Shown here: positions 24,589 through 33,200 of the stretch, piece after piece
Position numbering within the stretch: the first letter of the stretch is position 1
Layout: each line of letters begins with the position of its first letter
From: Halobaculum saliterrae
Lineage (GTDB): Archaea > Halobacteriota > Halobacteria > Halobacteriales > Haloferacaceae
Assembly (NCBI RefSeq): GCF_009831625.1
Contig: NZ_WUUS01000002.1
Coordinates: 390,225 to 454,224, forward strand
Length of the DNA: 64,000 nucleotides
Direction of reading: 5' to 3'
Notes under the pieces: generated by a model
The model's database searches: none
Seen by the model: the letters and a program-made list of their open reading frames with translations, nothing else
What the model was told of the DNA's origin: nothing
Made by a program: the position numbers and the translations under genes

Positions 24589-25638
24589 ATGCCATCTGAA
24601 GAGACAAGGCGGACGTTCATGCGGACGACCGGCATCGCCGGCGTCGGCGGTATCACAGCGCTCGCCGGGTGTGGCGGCAACGGCGGGGGCAACGAAAGCG
24701 GCGACACCGAGGCCGACGGCGACGGCGGCGGAAACGGCGACACCGAGACGCCCACGGAAGACGACAGCGATGGAGGGGGAACCAGTGGTCGCCTGAGCTG
24801 GCACGCGGGCGGCACGGGCGGCACGTACTACCCGCTATCCAACGAGATCAAGACGATCGTCGAGGCCAACACGGACTTCTCGTTGAACGTCCAGTCCACG
24901 GGCGCGAGCGTCGAGAACGTCGGGAGCCTCGCGAGCGGCTCCGCCGACTTCGCGCTCATCCAGAACGACATCGCGTACTTCGCGAAGAACGGCACCGGCA
25001 TCGACGTGTTCCAGGACAACGCGATCGAGGACCTCCGAGGGGTCGCGACGCTCTACCCCGAGACGATCACGATCGTCACGCTCCAAGGAAACGGGATCGA
25101 GACGCTGAGCGACCTCAGCGGCGCCACGATCAACACCGGCGACCTCGGATCCGGGACGCAGGTGAATGCGAACCAGATCCTCGAGTCCGTCGGCATCACC
25201 GACTACACCGAGCAGAACGCCGGGTTCGCACAGGCCTCCGAACAGCTCGCGAACGGCGACATCGACGCGGCGTTCGTCGTCGGCGGCTGGCCAGTCGGGG
25301 CGATCGAGGACCTCGCGAACACGAACGACGTCCAGTTCGTGCCCATCGACGGGGAGAACCGCCAGGCTGTCAAGGACGACGCCTCCTGGTTCGCCGACGA
25401 CACGATCCCCGGCGGAACCTACAGCGGCGTCGACGAGGACGTCCAGACGGTGGCGGTTCAGGCGATGATCGCCACTCACACCGGCGTCGAGGCCGGGACG
25501 GTCGAGGCGGTCACAGCGGCCATCTTCGACAACCTCGATGAGCTGTCGATCAAGACGGACTTCATCACCGTCGACAGCGCTCAGGACGGCATGTCGATCG
25601 AACTCCACGAGGGGGCAGCAGCGTACTTCGACGCCTGA
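24589..25638 (+). CDS. TAXI-family TRAP transporter solute-binding lipoprotein
   Basis: The 349-residue protein starts at ATG 24589 (MPSEETRRTFMRTTGIAGVGGITALAGCGG). It has a Tat motif and lipobox LAGC, so it should be anchored outside the membrane. A Gly/Glu/Thr/Asp-rich linker follows to about residue 75, then LSWHAGGTGGTYYPLSNEIKTIVE, typical of TAXI binding proteins. SGSADFALIQNDIAYFA and VGGWPVGAIEDLA are also family segments. It captures a small organic anion for the fused permease. Related systems carry dicarboxylates or amino acids; the substrate here is unknown. It is the first gene of a three-gene operon. Confidence 0.9.
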   Translation: MPSEETRRTFMRTTGIAGVGGITALAGCGGNGGGNESGDTEADGDGGGNGDTETPTEDDSDGGGTSGRLSWHAGGTGGTYYPLSNEIKTIVEANTDFSLNVQSTGASVENVGSLASGSADFALIQNDIAYFAKNGTGIDVFQDNAIEDLRGVATLYPETITIVTLQGNGIETLSDLSGATINTGDLGSGTQVNANQILESVGITDYTEQNAGFAQASEQLANGDIDAAFVVGGWPVGAIEDLANTNDVQFVPIDGENRQAVKDDASWFADDTIPGGTYSGVDEDVQTVAVQAMIATHTGVEAGTVEAVTAAIFDNLDELSIKTDFITVDSAQDGMSIELHEGAAAYFDA

Positions 25639-25783
25639 ACGGGCGACTGACTCGACCCGGAGTCGGCACGTGGTCGCGACGGGGGCGGCGTGGGCGCGGG
25701 CATGAGACGTGCCCCGTCCGCCGACCCCGGCGGAGACCGTCATACCGGTGCCGACAACGAGACGATCGAACTCGATCCAATCG

Positions 25784-26296
25784 GTGACTCACACACGGAC
25801 CCTCCGACGGCACGGCGTCGCGCTGCTGATAGCGGCGGCCCTCGTCGTCGCGGGGGTCGTCGTCGGTGCCGCCGCCGCGCCCCCGACCGGACTGGTTCTG
25901 ATCGTCGAGGACGCCGAAACGGGCGAACACTACGTCACCCACCCCGTCGACGACGGGAGCACTGTCGCTCTGGAATACATGCACAGCGTCGAGAAGTCCC
26001 GCGTGTACGACGAGTACCGTGTGGACGGCGAGTCCCTCGTGAACACCCGCATGGAGTTCGAGTCGTACGGCTGGGGCCTGCCCTCCGGGGCGAACGTCAC
26101 GAACCGGAACGGGACGCTGGTGTACGAGCCGGACGAGCCGATAACCGAACTCGAGACGCTGCTGGTATCCCCCGGTCGGATAGCCGGGCACACGCTGATC
26201 GTCGACGGACGACAGTACGACTTGGTTTCCGAAACGGACGCCAGAGACGTTCGGATCCACGTCGAGCGGCGCACCTTGGCGGACGTATTCGGATGA
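25784..26296 (+). CDS. DUF1850 protein, TRAP-associated
   Basis: The start is uncertain. I use GTG 25784 (VTHTRTLRRHGVALLIAAALVV), which puts a membrane anchor near the N-terminus; a GTG at 25709 would add 25 residues. The DUF1850 domain follows: LIVEDAETGEHYVTHPVDDGSTVALEYMHSVEKSRVYDEYRV, then RMEFESYGWGLPSG and the C-terminal strands. DUF1850 proteins occur almost only between TAXI binding proteins and fused TRAP permeases, as here. They probably act outside the membrane as an accessory factor of undefined role. Confidence 0.8.
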   Translation: MTHTRTLRRHGVALLIAAALVVAGVVVGAAAAPPTGLVLIVEDAETGEHYVTHPVDDGSTVALEYMHSVEKSRVYDEYRVDGESLVNTRMEFESYGWGLPSGANVTNRNGTLVYEPDEPITELETLLVSPGRIAGHTLIVDGRQYDLVSETDARDVRIHVERRTLADVFG

Positions 26297-26358
26297 GCAC
26301 GAACGACTGACACCCCCATGAGCCCGAACGACGGACCCCCATGAGCACAAACGACCCA
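26293..26358 (+). repeat. Three near-copies of the permease start region, creating two micro-ORFs
   Basis: ATGAGCACGAACGAC at 26293, ATGAGCCCGAACGAC at 26318 and ATGAGCACAAACGAC at 26341 are successive copies separated by short C-rich joins. The first encodes a five-codon micro-ORF ending in TGA and overlaps the DUF1850 stop. The second, in another frame, encodes eight codons. The third is the true permease start. Confidence 0.7.
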
Positions 26359-29079
26359 CCGAACGACGACAGGACGGACGGCACCGAGCCCGTGACCGAC
26401 GAGGAGATCGAGGAGCTCTCCGCGGAGGAGGCGGATGAACTCATCGACGAGATCGAACGCCGACGGTCGCTGTCGGGCGTCGCGGCCGTCGCGGTGTCGG
26501 TCATCGGGATCGCCTTCTCGGTGTTCCAACTGTACCTCGCGGCACGGAGCTTCACCTTCACGATCCCGCTCCCGCTCGTGGCGGACATCCAGGTGTCGCT
26601 GCAACTACTCCAGGCGAACGCGATCCACGTCGCGTTCGCGCTGGTGCTCACCTTCCTCCTGTTCCCGGCGAGCATGGGCGACGGGTTCGTCGCCCGTACC
26701 TTGGGACGCTCCGTCGAGGGGACCGGGAACCGTCTCGGACGGGACAACCCGGCCTCTCGCGGGTTCGATGGAGTTCGGCGCGGGTTCCGGTGGGGGTTCG
26801 TCGACCCGGATCGCGACCGAGTCACTCCCTTCGACGTCGTCTGTATCGCCACGGCTATTCTCACGGCGATCTACTTCATGACGGAGTTCTCGGAGATCCG
26901 GGACATCCGCTTCTTCGGGCTCGAGGCGGGGCGCCCAGTCACGGAGGTGTACCCGTTCCTCGAGCCGGTCCTCGGCGGCGTCCCCGTCGTCAACGAGTTC
27001 TCCTACGCGTTCGCGCTGGGCATCGCCGGCGTCCTGTTGGTACTCGAGGCGACCCGACGGACGCTTGGACTGCCCCTGATGATCATCGTGGCGACGTTCA
27101 TCGTCTACGCGCGGTGGGGCTACCTCATCAGCGGGAACACGCCGCTTCTCGGCCTCCTCGCGATCCCGGAGCTGACGTGGCCCGACATCGTCCAGAACCT
27201 CTGGTACAACACGGAGAACGGCGTCTTCGGGATACCGGTCACCGTCTCGGTCAGCTTCATCTACATCTTCATCCTGTTCGGGTCGTTCCTGGAAATGAGC
27301 GGCGCTGGCCAGTGGTTTATCGATCTCGCGTACGCCGCAACCGGCGGGCGCAAGGGCGGACCGGCGAAGGCGAGTATCCTCGCCAGCGGATTCATGGGCA
27401 CCATCTCGGGCTCGTCGATCGCGAACACGGTGACGACCGGCGCGTTCACGATCCCGTTGATGAAGCGATCCGGGTACTCGCCGGAGTTCGCAGGGGCGGT
27501 CGAGTCATCGGCGTCCTCGGGGGGCCAGATCCTCCCGCCCGTGATGGGCGCGGCGGCGTTCCTCATGGTCCAGTACACGGCGACGCCGTTCGCGGAGATC
27601 ATCATCCTCGCGACGATCCCGGCGATCGTGTTCTTCTTCGGCGTCTGGGTGATGGTTCACTTCAAGGCGGTCCAGCAGGGGATCGGCGGCATCCCCGATG
27701 CGGACCAGGAATCGATGGTCGACCACCTCAAGCACGGGTGGTTCTATCTGGTGCCGATCTTCCTCCTGCTGTACTACCTCATCATCGAGCGCCTCTCCGT
27801 CTCGCGGTCGGCGTGGTTCACCCTCGTCGCGCTCGTCGCGCTGATCACGGTGATCGCCGCCTACAGCGACGAGACCCGAGTCACCCTCGCCGCCACGCTC
27901 GCAGTCCTCGTGGGCGCCGAGTTCGCCAGCCTCGTGGTCGCGGGTGTCCCCGTCATCGCTCTCCTCGGCGGTGACGGCGGAGCTGGACTCCCACCCGCGG
28001 AGGCGGCTTCGGCGCTCGTCGGTCGGATCGGCTGGTATGGAATGCTCGCGGGCATCCTGACGATGCTGATACACAGCGACGTGCAGTCGAAGGTGCTCGA
28101 TCTGAACCCGACCGTGCAGAACGCGGCGGAGTCGGCGGGTGAGCGGACGGGACGTGACCTCGGCGACAACCAACTGTTCCGGGTCGGCACGTTCGTCGTC
28201 ACCTCGATGGAGGAGGGCGCCCGAACGGCCGTGCCGGTCGTGGTCGCCGTCGCGGCCGCGGGTATCATTCCCGGCGTCATCAGCGTCTCCGGGCTCGGCC
28301 CGAACCTCACCTCGCTGTTGCTGGCGCTCTCGGGCGGTTCCATCGTCGTGATGCTGGTCGTGACGGCCATCTCCAGCATCATCCTCGGGATGGGGATGCC
28401 GACGACCGTCACGTACATCATCCTGATCTCGATGCTCGCGACGCCGCTGGTGGAGTTCGGCATCCCCCTGCTCGCGGCGCACCTGTTCATCCTCTACTTC
28501 GGCGTGATCGCCGACATCACCCCGCCCGTCGCGGTCGCCGCCTACGCGGCCAGCGGCGTCGCCAAGTCCGACCCGTTCGAGACGGGGGTGAAGGCGTTCT
28601 CGCTGTCGCTGAACAAGGCCATCGTGCCGTTCGCGTTCGTGCTCGCGCCGGGGGTCGTCCTGTTGCGCGAGAAGGCCGACGCGGCGAACCTCCCGGTTCG
28701 CGAGCAGTACCGCGTCGTCGGGTTCGCGGATCTCGCGGAGCTGTCCTACTCGGTTCCGGAGATACTGATCCCGGTCGTCGGCGTCTTCCTCGGAGTCGTC
28801 GCGCTCGGCGGGACCGTCATCGGAACGATGTACACACGTATCGGCCGGGTCGAACGCGCCGCGTTCGGGCTCAGTTCCCTCCTGCTGATGGCGCCGCGAC
28901 TGCTCTCGACCGCCGTCTTCGACCTTCTCGGGTTCGTCGGCGTGACCGTCACCGTCAACGCGCTCCTGCTCGACCTGACGCTCCGTGCGGCCGGACTGAT
29001 CGTGTTCGTCGCGCTGGCGGTGCGAAACCGTCGGAAGGTCCCGGCGGCGGGCGACAGCACGGAGCCGGCCTCCGCGTAG
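26341..29079 (+). CDS. Fused TRAP transporter permease (4TM + 12TM, TAXI type)
   Basis: The 912-residue integral membrane protein combines the small (DctQ-like) and large (DctM-like) subunits. After an acidic cytoplasmic N-terminus with RRRSLSGVAAV come hydrophobic segments throughout. It carries the family-diagnostic GGRKGGPAKASILASGFMGTISGSSIANTVTTGAFTIPLMK (about residues 335-375), SSASSGGQILPPVMGAAAFLM and GMGMPTTVTYIILISMLATPLVEFGIPLLAAHLFILYFGVIADITPPVA. It works with the binding protein at 24589 as an ion-gradient-driven importer, probably sodium-coupled in a halophile. The C-terminal 150 residues add extra helices. Confidence 0.93.
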   Translation: MSTNDPPNDDRTDGTEPVTDEEIEELSAEEADELIDEIERRRSLSGVAAVAVSVIGIAFSVFQLYLAARSFTFTIPLPLVADIQVSLQLLQANAIHVAFALVLTFLLFPASMGDGFVARTLGRSVEGTGNRLGRDNPASRGFDGVRRGFRWGFVDPDRDRVTPFDVVCIATAILTAIYFMTEFSEIRDIRFFGLEAGRPVTEVYPFLEPVLGGVPVVNEFSYAFALGIAGVLLVLEATRRTLGLPLMIIVATFIVYARWGYLISGNTPLLGLLAIPELTWPDIVQNLWYNTENGVFGIPVTVSVSFIYIFILFGSFLEMSGAGQWFIDLAYAATGGRKGGPAKASILASGFMGTISGSSIANTVTTGAFTIPLMKRSGYSPEFAGAVESSASSGGQILPPVMGAAAFLMVQYTATPFAEIIILATIPAIVFFFGVWVMVHFKAVQQGIGGIPDADQESMVDHLKHGWFYLVPIFLLLYYLIIERLSVSRSAWFTLVALVALITVIAAYSDETRVTLAATLAVLVGAEFASLVVAGVPVIALLGGDGGAGLPPAEAASALVGRIGWYGMLAGILTMLIHSDVQSKVLDLNPTVQNAAESAGERTGRDLGDNQLFRVGTFVVTSMEEGARTAVPVVVAVAAAGIIPGVISVSGLGPNLTSLLLALSGGSIVVMLVVTAISSIILGMGMPTTVTYIILISMLATPLVEFGIPLLAAHLFILYFGVIADITPPVAVAAYAASGVAKSDPFETGVKAFSLSLNKAIVPFAFVLAPGVVLLREKADAANLPVREQYRVVGFADLAELSYSVPEILIPVVGVFLGVVALGGTVIGTMYTRIGRVERAAFGLSSLLLMAPRLLSTAVFDLLGFVGVTVTVNALLLDLTLRAAGLIVFVALAVRNRRKVPAAGDSTEPASA

Positions 29080-29192
29080 CCGACGGGTTGGGTGGGATCT
29101 CCCGTTCGGTTTCCGCCTCCGTCTCCCTGTGCTCGGACCCGCTGCCGACAGACGTTTGTCCGTCGGTTCCCGGATCCACATCGGCGCCAGTG

Positions 29193-29741
29193 ATGCTCCC
29201 ACGTGAGGACCTCGCCGACCTGCTTCAACTCGACCACGACCGCTTCCGCACCCGCGTTCCCGCGGTCCTGGACGTCGACGAGTACGACACCGAGCGGCTC
29301 GACCGACTGGGGGACTCGAGACCTCCCGACCACGAAGCGGTCGTGGATGGCGACTCCGGATCGCTCGCGGCTCACGAGGGGGCCTACGTGGACCGGATCC
29401 GCGTCCTCGACGACGCGTCGGTGGGAATCACGCTCGCCGGACCGGCGTACGCGGACAACCCGGTCGTGTACGCGAACCGGACGCTCCGTGAGCTGACGGG
29501 CTACTCCCTCGATGACCTCCGGGGAGAGAACCTCCGAGTGTTGCAGGGCCCCGACACGGACCCCGAACCCGTGTCGGAGCTTCGCGAGGCGCTGTCGACG
29601 TGGAATCGAGTGACGACGACGGTGACGAACTACCGGGCGGACGGATCGACGTTCCGGAACCGCGTGACGCTCGTCCCCGTCACGGACCGCGCCGGAACCG
29701 TCGTGAACTGGCTCGGGTTTCAGGCGGCCGTCGAGGAGTGA
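29193..29741 (+). CDS. PAS (LOV-like) sensor domain protein lacking the photoactive cysteine
   Basis: The 182-residue protein starts at ATG 29193; an overlapping GTG at 29190 is also possible. Residues 70-182 form a PAS domain with NPVVYANRTLRELTGYSLDDLRGENLRVLQGP, the LOV-type signature. The position normally held by the flavin-reactive Cys (GxNCRFLQ) is Leu114 in GENLRVLQG. The rest of the LOV frame (WNRVTTTVTNYRADGSTFRNRVTLVPVTD, WLGFQAAV) is retained. There is no output domain, so it would signal through a partner. It lies alone between the TRAP operon and the convergent sugar transporter. Confidence 0.8.
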   Translation: MLPREDLADLLQLDHDRFRTRVPAVLDVDEYDTERLDRLGDSRPPDHEAVVDGDSGSLAAHEGAYVDRIRVLDDASVGITLAGPAYADNPVVYANRTLRELTGYSLDDLRGENLRVLQGPDTDPEPVSELREALSTWNRVTTTVTNYRADGSTFRNRVTLVPVTDRAGTVVNWLGFQAAVEE

Positions 29742-29778
29742 GCGTCGGGGGATCCCGACGGCGCTTCCCGACCGGCCG

Positions 29779-30861
29779 CTAGCCCTCCATCCCGGAGAAG
29801 GAGAGCCCGCCCTCGATGTACCGCTGTGCGAAGAGGTACACGAGCATGACCGGAGACGCGAACGTGAGCGCGAACGCCGAGAAGCGCGCCCACGGGATCG
29901 AGTACTCGTCGATCAGTGCGAACAACCCGACCGGGAGCGTGAACTTGTCGGCCGACAGCATCGTCTGCGCGACGACGAACTCCATCCATCCCGTGAGGAA
30001 GGTAAAGATCGTGACCGTCGCCAGTCCGGCCGCCGACAGCGGGAGGATGACCTCCGTGACGACGCGCCACGGCGGCGCGCCGTCGACGAGGGCGGCCTCC
30101 TCGTAGCTGACGGGAATGCCGTCCATGTACGTCTTCAGCAGCCACGTGTTGAACGGCACGGCCGTCGCCGCGTAGTAGGCGGCGAGCGCGAGTCGGTTGT
30201 TGTTCAGCCCCACCTGCACGAACATCGCGTACAGGGCGATGAGCGAGGCGATACCGAGGCCGCCGCCCACCTGCGTGAACAGCACGTACCCGAACAATAC
30301 TTTCCGGCGCATGATGAACTTCCGACGCGACAGCGCGTACGCGGCCGGGACGATGACGCACATCGCGAGGATGAGCGTCGGCACCGACACGATGACGCTG
30401 TTCACGAAGTACTGCTTGAAGTCCGAGGGGTTGTCGACGCCGTGGTCGCTGGCGTCGAGGAACGCGATCTCGGGCGTGTTGAACACCAGCGCCAGATCGC
30501 TGAACGGGACGTTCAGCGAGATGGTCAACGCCGGCACGATCAGGTCTCCCAGGACCCACACGAACGGCTGTATCGAGGGGTTCTCCGGGAAGAAACTGAA
30601 CCCGCCGGCGGCGTAGACGCTGCCGCCAGTGCCAGAGATCGCGGACATCGCGATCCAGTAGATGGGGAACAACAGGAGGGCGACGACGAGCATCGCGAAC
30701 GCCGTCGCTCCCGCGGTCCGTCCGATCTGGAGCGCCGACAGCTCTCCACGGCGATACGCCCTGACGGTGTACCGCGCCTCGACGGCGAGTTCCCGCGGCG
30801 TGTTCGCGAGGGTACGCAGGTCGTCGGCGATCTTCTCGGCGACGAGCGAGACGAGACTCAC
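29779..30861 (-). CDS. Sugar ABC transporter permease, MalG type
   Basis: The 360-residue protein starts at GTG 30859-30861 (VSLVSLVAEKIADDLRTL), overlapping the upstream permease stop by four bases (GTGA). Six membrane segments are visible. The EAA loop is VPVSYEEAALVDGAPPWRVVTEVILPLSAAGL (about residues 255-290), which contacts the ATPase. A long extracytoplasmic insert lies after the first helix. A frame extending far upstream is a read-through artefact. With the permease at 30858 and binding protein at 31819 it forms a maltodextrin-type importer. Confidence 0.9.
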   Translation of the reverse strand: MSLVSLVAEKIADDLRTLANTPRELAVEARYTVRAYRRGELSALQIGRTAGATAFAMLVVALLLFPIYWIAMSAISGTGGSVYAAGGFSFFPENPSIQPFVWVLGDLIVPALTISLNVPFSDLALVFNTPEIAFLDASDHGVDNPSDFKQYFVNSVIVSVPTLILAMCVIVPAAYALSRRKFIMRRKVLFGYVLFTQVGGGLGIASLIALYAMFVQVGLNNNRLALAAYYAATAVPFNTWLLKTYMDGIPVSYEEAALVDGAPPWRVVTEVILPLSAAGLATVTIFTFLTGWMEFVVAQTMLSADKFTLPVGLFALIDEYSIPWARFSAFALTFASPVMLVYLFAQRYIEGGLSFSGMEG

Positions 30862-31814
30862 GCCTCGTCCACCCCGTCTGCGAGCCGACCCTTCTTCACG
30901 TTCAGCCACATGAACGCGCCGATGAACGCGACGGCGACGAGCATGATCGCGGCGCCCTGCCCGTACTGGCTGAACTGGAACGCCTCGCGGTAGCCGTAGA
31001 CGATGATCAGTTCGTTCAGTCTGGCGGGGCCGCCCTCGTTGAACGCGTACGGGATGAGGAACTGCTGGAACGACGCCGCAGCGGTCAGGATCGACGCGAA
31101 CAGCACCGGCCGCTTCACGCTCGGCAACGTCACGTGGAGGAAGCGCGAGAAGTAGCCCGCACCGTCCACCATCGCCGCCTCGTGGAGTTCCTTCGGCACG
31201 TCCTGAAGCGCACTCACGGTGATGATCACCATGAACGGGTACGCCAGCCACATCTCGGTGACGTTGTACGCGAAGAAGGCCGCCCAGCGCTCGTTCAGCC
31301 ACGCGACGGTGCCGGCGCCGAGCCAGCTCAGGAGCTGGTTCGCGAGCCCGAACTGGGCGGAGCTGAAGATCCCGCGCCAGATGGTGATCGTGAAGATCGC
31401 GGGGAGCCCCATCGGAACGATGAGCAGCGACCGGAGGTACCGAGCCCCGCGAACGCGCCGGTTCGTGACGACGAGGGCCACGCCGAGCCCGAGCCCGATC
31501 TTCAACACGAGGCTCGTGGCGACGAACAGCCACGTCGTGCCCAGGGAGTTCCAGAACTTCCCGTCCGACAGCACGGCCGCGTAGTTCTGGAGCCCGACGA
31601 ACGTCGCCTCGCCGAAGGTGAGGAACCCGCCGCCGGCGAAGAGGTTCGACGGCCGGGCGTTCGTGAACGAGATCCCGAGGAGGTACAGCATCGGGAAGAA
31701 CATGAACGCCGCGAACAGGAACAACCCCGGAAGGACGAGGAGCAGCGACACGTCCTCGCGTTCGATGGCCGGGATCGCGGCCGCCCGGTCGGCGATTCGG
31801 CTTGTGGTGCTCAT
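30858..31814 (-). CDS. Sugar ABC transporter permease, MalF type
   Basis: The 318-residue protein has six membrane segments, starting LLLVLPGLFLFAAFMFFPMLYLLGISFTNARPSN. Its EAA loop is VPKELHEAAMVDGAGYFSRFLHVTLPSVKRPVLF (about residues 215-250). It lies four bases downstream of the binding-protein gene and overlaps the next permease, making a tight three-gene operon. It pairs with the MalG-type permease to form the sugar channel. The ATPase is encoded separately at 35985 on the opposite strand. Confidence 0.9.
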   Translation of the reverse strand: MSTTSRIADRAAAIPAIEREDVSLLLVLPGLFLFAAFMFFPMLYLLGISFTNARPSNLFAGGGFLTFGEATFVGLQNYAAVLSDGKFWNSLGTTWLFVATSLVLKIGLGLGVALVVTNRRVRGARYLRSLLIVPMGLPAIFTITIWRGIFSSAQFGLANQLLSWLGAGTVAWLNERWAAFFAYNVTEMWLAYPFMVIITVSALQDVPKELHEAAMVDGAGYFSRFLHVTLPSVKRPVLFASILTAAASFQQFLIPYAFNEGGPARLNELIIVYGYREAFQFSQYGQGAAIMLVAVAFIGAFMWLNVKKGRLADGVDEA

Positions 31815-31818
31815 GGAC

Positions 31819-33111
31819 CTACTCCCAGTTGCTCCGGATTGTCTCCTCCGCTTCGACCATGGCGTCGCTCACGGACATGTTGCCGTCGAGGGCCTTGCCG
31901 AACCCGGTCTCCAGGGGCCCCCACACGTCGCCCATGCGCGGATGGGTCGGCATCGGGACGCCCTGCTGAACGGCCTCCGAGAAGCCCTGCACCGACGCCG
32001 GGAGGTCGTCATCGCCGGCGAGGTTCTCGTGGACCGGGATGAAGCCGTGGCTCTCGGCGTCGGCCAGCAGCTGCTCCTCGTTGGTGACGTACCACTCGAC
32101 GAACTCGCGTGCGGCCGCGGCGTCGGACTCGGACTTCTCCATCCCCTTCGCGAAGTACCACAGCTGGATCCCGGTGTACGGGCTCGGCTCGGAGCCGTCG
32201 GCGGTCGGGAAGCTCGTGACGCCCACGTCGACCCCCTTCTCCCGTGCCGTGCCGAGGAACCACGGGCCGTTGATCGCGAACGGCGCGTTCCCCTCGGAGA
32301 AGGCGGCCGCCTGCGGGCCGTACTGCGTGTCGTTCGGCATGTACGGGACGAACGTGTCGAGGATGTACTGGAAGCCCTTGACGGTCTCATCGTTGCTGAG
32401 GCCCAACATCTCATCGGCCTCCGGGTCGAAGTAGTAGCCGCCGAACGCCTGGGCGAAGCCGCTCATGAAGTACGCGTTGAGCGGGTAGCCGAGTCCGTAG
32501 GTGCCGTTGTCGGGGTCGTGGTACTCCTCCATCACGTCGACCATCTCGCTCACCGTCTCCGGCGGCGAGTCGACGTACTCCTTGTTGTACAGCAGCGAGA
32601 CCGTCTCGGCGGCGAACGGGAGCCCGACGGTCGCGCCGTCGAACTGCGCGGCCTCGGCGGCGGCATCGGTGAACGTGTCCATGCTCACCGAGAGGTTCCC
32701 GCTCTGGTCGGAGAGGAACCCGCGCTGGTAGTAGTCGCCGACCCAGTCGTGTGCCCACTCGAACACCTGCGGCCCCTGTCCGGCGGGGATCGCCGACTGG
32801 GTCTTCTGTTCCAGGTCCGAGAGGTCCGACCCCTCGACGGTGTGTCGCGACTGCGAGTTGAACTCCTCGATCAGCCCCTTCAGCGTCTCACCCTCCGCGG
32901 AGGAGCGTGCGTACCACGTGGTCGCGGTACCCGGGTCGACGGCCGGCTCGGTGGTCTGTGTCGCCGTCGAGTCTCCACCGTCTCCGCCGTCCCCTCCGTC
33001 CGATCCACCCGCCGTCGGGGTCCCCTGCTCCTCGACGCCGACGCAGCCCGCCAGCGCTGCAACGGCCGCCATGCCGCCCATCTTCAGCAGCCTCCTGCGA
33101 TCTGTTGTCAT
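31819..33111 (-). CDS. Maltose/maltodextrin-type ABC transporter substrate-binding lipoprotein
   Basis: The 430-residue protein starts MTTDRRRLLKMGGMAAVAALAGCVGVEEQ, a Tat-type signal with lipobox LAGC. A Ser/Asp/Gly/Thr-rich linker of about 45 residues leads to the family-1 binding fold, which begins TTWYARSSAEGETLKGLIEEFNSQS. GPQVFEWAHDWVGDYYQRGFL, FAAETVSLLYNKE, FSEGNAPFAINGPWFLGTAREKG and PTHPRMGDVWGPLETGFGKAL are characteristic of MalE-like proteins. It delivers oligosaccharides to the MalF/MalG permeases. The nearby glucoamylases and GH13 enzyme support maltodextrin as substrate. Confidence 0.92.
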   Translation of the reverse strand: MTTDRRRLLKMGGMAAVAALAGCVGVEEQGTPTAGGSDGGDGGDGGDSTATQTTEPAVDPGTATTWYARSSAEGETLKGLIEEFNSQSRHTVEGSDLSDLEQKTQSAIPAGQGPQVFEWAHDWVGDYYQRGFLSDQSGNLSVSMDTFTDAAAEAAQFDGATVGLPFAAETVSLLYNKEYVDSPPETVSEMVDVMEEYHDPDNGTYGLGYPLNAYFMSGFAQAFGGYYFDPEADEMLGLSNDETVKGFQYILDTFVPYMPNDTQYGPQAAAFSEGNAPFAINGPWFLGTAREKGVDVGVTSFPTADGSEPSPYTGIQLWYFAKGMEKSESDAAAAREFVEWYVTNEEQLLADAESHGFIPVHENLAGDDDLPASVQGFSEAVQQGVPMPTHPRMGDVWGPLETGFGKALDGNMSVSDAMVEAEETIRSNWE

Positions 33112-33176
33112 GGTGTGAACACCCGATGAATAAGTAGTTCATACCTTAAACCTTCGGGTACGACCGTGCAGGATCG

Positions 33177-33191
33177 GTAGGATCGTCCTAC
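33177..33191. promoter_or_regulatory. Palindrome upstream of the binding-protein promoter (candidate operator)
   Basis: GTAGGA-TCG-TCCTAC is a perfect inverted repeat about 65 bases upstream of the binding-protein ATG. It lies roughly 20 bases upstream of a TATA-like TTTAAGG (33147-33155, minus strand). The spacing suits an activator or repressor, and TrmB at 43533 is a possible ligand-responsive binder. It could instead be the terminator hairpin of the glucoamylase gene, whose stop is ten bases away. Confidence 0.4.
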
Positions 33192-33200
33192 TCTCCCGTG

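Noticed and set aside
24391..24804. Minus-strand frame with a hydrophobic Ala/Val-rich stretch opposite the TAXI binding protein
   Set aside because: It is the complement of the Gly/Glu/Asp-rich lipoprotein linker; there is no independent support.
29779..31533. A 584-codon frame read as one long permease
   Set aside because: The upstream half is an out-of-frame, Arg-rich shadow of the MalF-type permease. The real MalG-type start is the GTG at 30859-30861.
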